NCBI GenBank assembly: GCA_963575645.1
Contig: OY754475.1
Location: forward strand, 16,220,509 to 16,284,508
DNA length: 64,000 bases
From: Xanthostigma xanthostigma
Taxonomy: Eukaryota > Arthropoda > Insecta > Raphidioptera > Raphidiidae
Direction of reading: 5' to 3'
The position numbers and the translations under genes were made by a program. Each line of letters begins with the position of its first letter. The stretch's first letter is position 1. Below the pieces are notes generated by a model, which saw nothing but the letters and a program-made list of their open reading frames with translations, was not told where the DNA came from and ran no database searches. Below, piece by piece: positions 54,958 through 64,000 of the stretch.

Positions 54958-56060
54958 TAATATTCAAAGCAATGGCACGTCAATCTGGTGTCGGAGAGGC
55001 AACCGGATGGCGAGTGGTAATCTAGGCTTTTGAGTGGTACAGAGCCTCCTGGTAGCGGCCAAAGTGACCCCAAATGGACGGGGGCGGCGATATGGGGGAT
55101 AAAAATGCGGCTGCATTTAAGGAAATACCCTAAACACGCGGGCCGTTTTGCCCTAGCGAATAAAAAAAAAAAAAAAACTGGAAAGGCAACCGCTTCAAAA
55201 TTAGTGAGCATACTTATTGACACCACCAAACGTTGGAAAAAAATTGCCATCCGATCCTGATGGGCAGTTTCGGAGAAACAACCCCTCAAAGTCGCCGAAA
55301 AACCCTTTTTTTCGATTTTTTCAACAATAAGTAAAAAAACACACTAAAAATTGTTCAAATCGGATGGCATTCGAAATTTATACTGTCCTAAGTACAAATA
55401 ATAGTGTGTATCAATGCCATAAGATTTTGATTAAATTTACCCCTATTTAGCCACCCCCCAAAACTCATGAAAATAACAATTTTATACAGCGTATGGCATT
55501 ATTTTTATTGTTATTGAGTTTTGGGGGTTGACTAAATAGGGGTAAATTTAATCAAAATCTTATGGCATTGATACACACTATTATTTGTACTTAGGACAGT
55601 ATAAATTTCGAATGCCATCCGATTTGAACAATTTTTAGTGTGTTTTTTTACTTATTGTTGAAAAAATCGAAAAAAAAGGTTTTTCGGCGACTTTGAGGGG
55701 TTGTTTCTCCGAAACTGCCCATCAGGATCGGATAGCAATTTTTTTCCAACGTTTGGTGGTGTCAATAAGTATGCTCACTAATTTTGAAGCGGTTGCTTTT
55801 TCAGTTTTTTTTTTTTTTTTATTCGCTAGGGCAAAAACGGCCCGCGTGTTTAGGGTATTTCCTTCAATGCAACCGCATTTTTATCCGGTTGCCTTTTCAA
55901 ACATTTTTCGATTTTGCCCCACCCCCATATCGCCGCCCCCGTCCATTTGGGGTCACTTTGGCCGCTACCAGGGGGTTCTGCACCACTCATAGGCCCAGAT
56001 TACCACTCGCCATCCGGTTGCCTCTCCGACACCGGATTGACGTGCCATTGCTTTGAATAT
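54958..56060. mobile_element. 1.1-kb near-perfect palindromic element
   Basis: Arms of about 510-540 bp meet near 55500. The ends TATTCAAAGCAATGGCACGT are inverted, followed by GGCAACCGGATGGCGAGTGG, GACCCCAAATGGACGGGGGC and GGATCGGATGGCAATTT-like segments on both sides. It is GC-richer than its surroundings. Poly-A/poly-T runs lie at mirror positions. The right arm has about 40 bp not present in the left (CCGGTTGCCTTTTCAAACAT). No transposase is visible. Confidence 0.85.
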
Positions 56061-56669
56061 AATAATTTTTATTTATTGTATTTGGTTATTTGCAAAAAAT
56101 TAAAATGTACAGTGTGTATGCTAGGTTGACATATTTTCCGTAAGACTAGGTACATGTTAAAGTTTTTTTTTAATTTTTAACTTTATAAATCTCCTAATGA
56201 TTTTAGATTTTTTACAGAAAATTTTGTCATAAAAAAATCTATTAAAAAAACTTTATTTCAATTTTTTTTCATTATCTTGTTTAACGCCTAAACATCCTTA
56301 GGTTTTGAATTATCAAAATTGAAATTAAGATTTATTCAGCTCTGAAACCTTTTAGACCTTTTTAGATGCCCTACAAACGGGCCTTAAGGTTCAAAATCGA
56401 GCTTTAGAGACGTGTGAAGTATCGATTAGTGAAATTCCTCCTCAAAACGATAGATATTCATTGTACAGGACCTATTTTTAACGCTTTTATTTAGCTTTTT
56501 TATTTTTATCTTTAATACATCTTTTTTCAAAATTATACGATTGAGTTTAAATTTTGCAAAGGTATGTATTTCCGGTGACAATACAATATTATAAAAACTA
56601 ATCGACCGTTCCGGTTTCGTCCGGTTGCAAATCGCACTTTTAATAATTCACACTAAAAACTTAAATATC
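56061..56669. other. AT-rich DNA without recognised content
   Basis: Nothing recognised. Confidence 0.4.
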
Positions 56670-56998
56670 AAATAGGTAAAAAAACTTTTAAGTTAAACGC
56701 ATTTAATGTATAATCGATAAGGTACTACAAGCTAGAAAATAAATATGAGTCACCACTAGGGGCTTTGATTAAACTGAAATAAAATCATAGGGGGCATTTA
56801 TAGTTACATTATGGTCGAAGAAGACAGTCGAAAGCTAAATATGATTTATGATTTACAATTTCAAACAAATGAAAGTTTTCTATTAAATAGCCCCCAAGAT
56901 TTTATTTTAGTTTAATCAAAGCCTCCAGTGGTGACTTTTCTAGCTTTTAGTACATTATTGCTTGTACAATAAAAGCGTTAACTAAAATGTTTTTTTAC
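56670..56998. mobile_element. Inverted-repeat MITE
   Basis: GTAAAAAAACTTTTAAGTTA and GGGGCTTTGATTAAACTGAA on the left pair with TTTAGTTTAATCAAAGCC and GTTAACTAAAATGTTTTTTTAC on the right, with a loop near 56800-56880. No coding capacity. Confidence 0.65.
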
Positions 56999-57313
56999 CT
57001 CTTTTTATTAGGTCTTTCTTAGGAGCTCTACAAAGGACCCGAGGATTAAAAAATACTAAGACGTATTCGTATGTAAAATTTTCCGCTGAATCCGAATATA
57101 AAATAAAAAACTATGGTTCCCATTTAAAATTTTAAAGTTGGACTCTACGCGACCCTTTTAGGGTCTTCGGGCCTAAAATCTAATTTTGCCATTCGATAGA
57201 CAGGAAAAAGTTATTAAAAAAACAATCTTAACATTTTTAGTCTGGCTTAGGTACCCAATAAGAAATATTAAGCCGCTCCGGAACTTTTGAAACACTCTGT
57301 ATAGTGTATAATA
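56999..57313. other. AT-rich spacer
   Basis: No gene or element is recognised between the two inverted-repeat elements. Confidence 0.4.
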
Positions 57314-58040
57314 TGTTACGGTCTATACCTGAATTCGGTCAATGTCCGAAATAAATGCACAAAACTAGTTTTGACCAACGAATATTGCCCAAACCCGAAA
57401 TCTTAAATTTAAACTGGTATTGAGTGTTATAAAATGAGCAAAACTAGTTTTGCGCATTTTCAATTGAAAAAAAAATAGTTCTGTCCATATCTGAACGGAC
57501 AATACTGATATGGCATCGGAATCTTTTTTGCGTTTTTCAATTAATTTTTCCACATTAATGATACTTATTATATCAAAGTGATTTATTCTTCTGTATTGTT
57601 TAGGAGTGTAGTAAGGTAATTATGTTTCGTCATAAAATTATGTTTCAGAAGCCTCCAATAGCCGAACTAGTTGAGACTCGAATTCACATTGCTTTTTTAC
57701 TTAATTATTACACTGAATACCTACCCCACCATTACATTAATTATAACATTCAGGAGAACAATTGCTATTGAATTGTTCTCCTGAAACAAGAACATAACCC
57801 TACTTTTATTCGGGTTCGGACGTTGATTGAATGAAACAAGCAGAACTAGTATTGTCCATTCAGAAATAGACAGAACTAGTTTTATCCAACTGAAAATGCG
57901 CAAAACTAGTGTTACTCATTTTTATAACACTCAATACCCGTTTAAATGTAAGATTTCGGGTTTGGGCAATATTCGTTGGTCAAAATTAGTTTTGCGCATT
58001 TATTTCGGTCATTGACCGAATTCGGGTATAGACCGTAACA
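57314..58040. mobile_element. TA-flanked inverted-repeat element with ACTAGT motifs
   Basis: Ends TGTTACGGTCTATACC and GGTATAGACCGTAACA are flanked by TA. The arms of about 180 bp (57314-57500; 57850-58040) each contain several copies of CAAAACTAGTTTTG or shorter ACTAGT versions. The interior AT-rich loop carries no recognised gene. Confidence 0.75.
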
Positions 58041-58073
58041 TATATATTTATGTATGTTGTATAATATGTATAG

Positions 58074-58674
58074 CTAGGGATGTGAAAAAATAATCGATTT
58101 TTATTTTAATCGATTATTTTTTTCTTACAATCGATTTTTTGTAATCGATTTTATTTATGACAATAATTGATTTTTAATGAATCGATTATAAAAATTACAC
58201 ATTTTAATCGATTTTTGTAAATGGTGTCATCTGGGCGAAGACGATTCTTTTTAGTTTTTTGATTCTTTAAATTCAAAGTTTAAAGCATGATTTGTTTTGT
58301 ATTTTAATTTTCATATCAAAAACTTGTCGTTTTGTTTTTGATTCTTATCGTTTGATTTTATTTTTATTGTAAATGACAATTTGTAATAAAATGTCAAATT
58401 GTACTAGAAATTGTTTCAACAATTCTAATCTGTATCAATAACCATAAGGCTGTCATTTTGGTTAATATTATTATACTTACCATTTTAAATGATTTTCATA
58501 CTTATAAATTGTTAATATTTTTCTCTTAGTTTTGTTATTATACAGAAAAAATCGATTTTTCTACAAAAATCGATTATTTCTTTTAAAATCGATTTTTTAA
58601 AAATCGATTTATATTCAAATTAAAAAAATCGATTATTAAGTAATCGATTTTTTTCATTCAATGTCACATCCCTA
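58074..58674. mobile_element. hAT-type element rich in ATCGATT words
   Basis: Ends TAGGGATGTGA and TCACATCCCTA are inverted. ATGTATAG and ATGTATAC flank as an 8-bp target duplication with one difference, fitting nTnnnnAn. Some fifteen copies of AATCGATT are concentrated in the outer 150 bp on both sides. Confidence 0.8.
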
Positions 58675-59160
58675 ATGTATACTTGGGTGAGTTTTTGTGC
58701 ACGCACCCGTAAAGGCTTCTTGCTGAAAACTCAATGTGTTTTAAAGTGGTACGTTATTACAGTGGAGCTGAAGGCTCCACTAGTCACTACTGTTGTCGCT
58801 GCCGTGTTTCATCTCAATCGCGTACGAAGCCGCAGATAACGGCTAGTTTAGGACATAAGGCTGTGATAGACGGACAGATCACTGCGAACGGTAGTTACCC
58901 CTTCTTACGGAAAAACCACCAACACCAGTTTGTCGATTAATCATATTCTGGAAAAAACGTGTTTTCGTAAATCTGTTTATTATCTCCAACATGTTATAAA
59001 TAGGGTGCGTTCCACTAAGCACTCCTAAGACTCACGCTCACAACCGCGGTTTTTCATTTGAAAATAAATCAGAAACCTAAAGAGGTTACGTTATACATAA
59101 TTTGTAAAGCTTAATAATAAACTTCAATAACTATATTCGTTAACTTAATTTATACTAAAA

Positions 59161-59803
59161 ATTCCAGCCAATTGGGCGACGGCAGCATTCCAAAATGTTG
59201 ACATTTGATAATAAAGAAAATAAAATTTCTGATATCGCGTGAGGTGACGCGGGTAATGGCTGGTATTCAATATGATATTTGCTATTCGTTGCCATGGTTA
59301 CCTACATAATATGTTCACGTCATGTAAAAATTAATCAAAGCATGCCTAACTAGTTTATTTCTGACAGATCCATAAATCAAAAGAGCGGCTGATTTTTTTT
59401 TATTTTCAAAATATTTCTGAAACTATAAAGTTTAGATAAAATAAATTTTTAACGAAACTTTTTTGAAAAAATAAATAGTATAATAAGCCGTTATGAAAAG
59501 TATACCATTATTGTATAAAAACACCCTTATGCATATATCTCTTCTGCGCATGTGCCGATTTTCTCCAAAAACAATAGAGCTCATATTTGCATACCAAACA
59601 CCCTCTCAAAATTTGGTTTCAATCCGCTCATCCGTTTGACCTGTATCGTGTTCACAGACTAACAGACGCACAGAGTTTTTCCAAAAAATATATTTTTTGG
59701 ATTCGGGGGACTTCAAAACGGAAAGATATTGTAAAATTTTTGAAAAGTGATTTTTGACCTAAACTAGTACCATTCCCCACTTGTGGGTTGGAATGGTAAA
59801 AAA
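59161..59803 (-). repeat. Dispersed repeat R1, inverted copy
   Basis: Reverse complement of 35281-35880 (ATATCGCGTGAGGTGACGCG, TTTGACCTGTATCGTGTTCA), extended by ATTCCAGCCAATTGGGCGAC at the left end and by the hairpin CCCACTTGTGGG at the right end. Confidence 0.7.
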
Positions 59804-60050
59804 AAACAATTTAATTTTATATTTCATTTTAGTGAAGTATTTAAATAATTTACATTCGAATATAATCAAAATGTCCTTTATTTCGACAGTTGTGTATTCG
59901 TTGGTTCATTGCATTAATGCAGGAGAAACATACGTTTTCTAAATATCTCTCTCAAACAATGCAGTTTTCTAGATCACCATTTTTAAGTTTTGAAAATTGC
60001 GCCGAATTTGTCAACGTCCACTTCAACCCACCTTTTCAGATGGGTAGTTG

Positions 60051-60548
60051 CAGTGCCGGATTAACCTATAAGCAAAATTAAGCAATTGCTTAGGCCATCA
60101 CGTCTCAGGGGGCACCAAGAAGCACAACTCAGAAATGAAAAGTACCTCACTAAACCGTGTCAACAATTTTTTTTCTTTTTGTCATGTTCTCAAAAATTTG
60201 ATCTCTACTGGTATGTCTTTAGAAGTTTAAAAGTTAAAAATAAATAATAACTTATTTTTGAAATTGAAAACGAAAAAAACATTATTTCTTAATGGTTCAA
60301 TTTTTTTTTTATTTTAAAGTTTTGAAACTTTTTTTCTATTAATTGTATAAAAATGCCTAAAGTTCGATTGTATAGACAGCCAAATTTTCAATGAAAGCAT
60401 TGATTGTAAAATTCAATTTTTTTTCCTAAAAATCCATGCTTTTTACTGTTTTCTATCAATGTGATTTTTTTTATAAACTGAACATATTAGAGATGGGACC
60501 CATAACCAAGAAATGCTTAGGGCATCAAGGAGTCTTAATCCGGCACTG
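60051..60548. mobile_element. hAT-like MITE, 498 bp
   Basis: CAGTGCCGGATTAA and TTAATCCGGCACTG are perfect inverted ends, flanked by GGTAGTTG on both sides (60043-60050, 60549-60556). AAGCAATTGCTTAGGCCATC and GAAATGCTTAGGGCATC continue the arms. Confidence 0.85.
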
Positions 60549-60897
60549 GGTAGTTGTGAGCTCAGTGTGAGCGAAAATAATAACGTTTTCACCGCGATCA
60601 CAAATACCGTGGTCGTCATGTGGAACAGCTAAAGGAATATTTTGAGCGTTGTGAGCGCCTAGTGGAACGCACCCATAGTGTCTGGTCAGTTTCATATTTT
60701 TAATCACGTAACTATAAATAAATTTCATTGTTCTGTGCTTTTGCGGATGCTTTGTGTGTGATTGGATGGAACAAAGGTCATCTGAGACTGATTTGTCCTG
60801 TAATCAAACATAAAATTCCCTATTAGTTCATTATTAGTCTTCTTGACGAAAGTGTAGTACTGTAACTTACCTCACATCTATTGTTACGCATAAAAAA

Positions 60898-63995
<3,098 letters not shown>

Positions 63996-64000
63996 TAAAG

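Larger units (their letters stand above)
59003..60674. mobile_element. Composite inverted-repeat element with two nested insertions
   Basis: GGGTGCGTTCCACTAAGC and the complement GCGCCTAGTGGAACGCACCC are the ends, with CGCTCACAAC also inverted; ATA flanks both sides. Between them lie an R1 copy (59161-59803) and a hAT-type element (60051-60548), so the host element was originally only about 500 bp. Confidence 0.65.

Noticed and set aside
55030-56129. Open frames in the large palindrome as genes
   Set aside because: The same peptide appears on both strands because of the inverted arms; no domain and poly-A/poly-T interruptions.

Overview
The window looks like insect nuclear DNA: AT-rich, intron-bearing genes, many MITEs and foldback elements, and an array of ZAD-C2H2 zinc-finger genes, a class that is strongly expanded in insects. 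A beetle would fit, but the order cannot be fixed from sequence alone.

From 1 to about 51.5 kb there is a same-strand (+) array of ten zinc-finger genes. Eight are complete two-exon genes (3382-5312, 11498-14083, 17341-21384, 26546-28276, 33032-35209, 37432-40839, 43284-46520, 49054-51499). A 49-50 codon exon 1 carries the first CxxC pair of the ZAD domain. A phase-0 intron of 0.36-2.4 kb follows, then one long exon 2 with the second CxxC pair, an acidic linker and 8-14 C2H2 fingers. The first gene (1-923) is cut by the window edge and belongs to a different finger subgroup. A ninth array member (14340-15167) has no ZAD exon and is fused to a LINE endonuclease fragment. The paralogues share upstream blocks, intron insertions, 3' flanking palindromes and even a nonsense change, so the duplication history can be partly read. 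ZAD proteins usually act as nuclear DNA-binding regulators that dimerise through the ZAD; the targets here cannot be told.

Mobile DNA fills the spaces: a P-like THAP transposon (5.4-9.76 kb), a 2-kb Mutator-like foldback inside an intron, a 2.7-kb foldback holding a Cys-rich gene remnant with a nested PIF/Harbinger copy, Tc1/mariner-like insertions carrying a tRNA-Ile-like sequence, several hAT-type elements with 8-bp target duplications, LINE and Penelope-like fragments, and several nearly perfect palindromic elements between 51.5 and 64 kb.

At the right end (60898 onward) lies the 5' part of a cathepsin L-like cysteine protease gene: signal peptide, inhibitor propeptide and the catalytic Cys motif. 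It runs out of the window inside an intron occupied by a foldback element.
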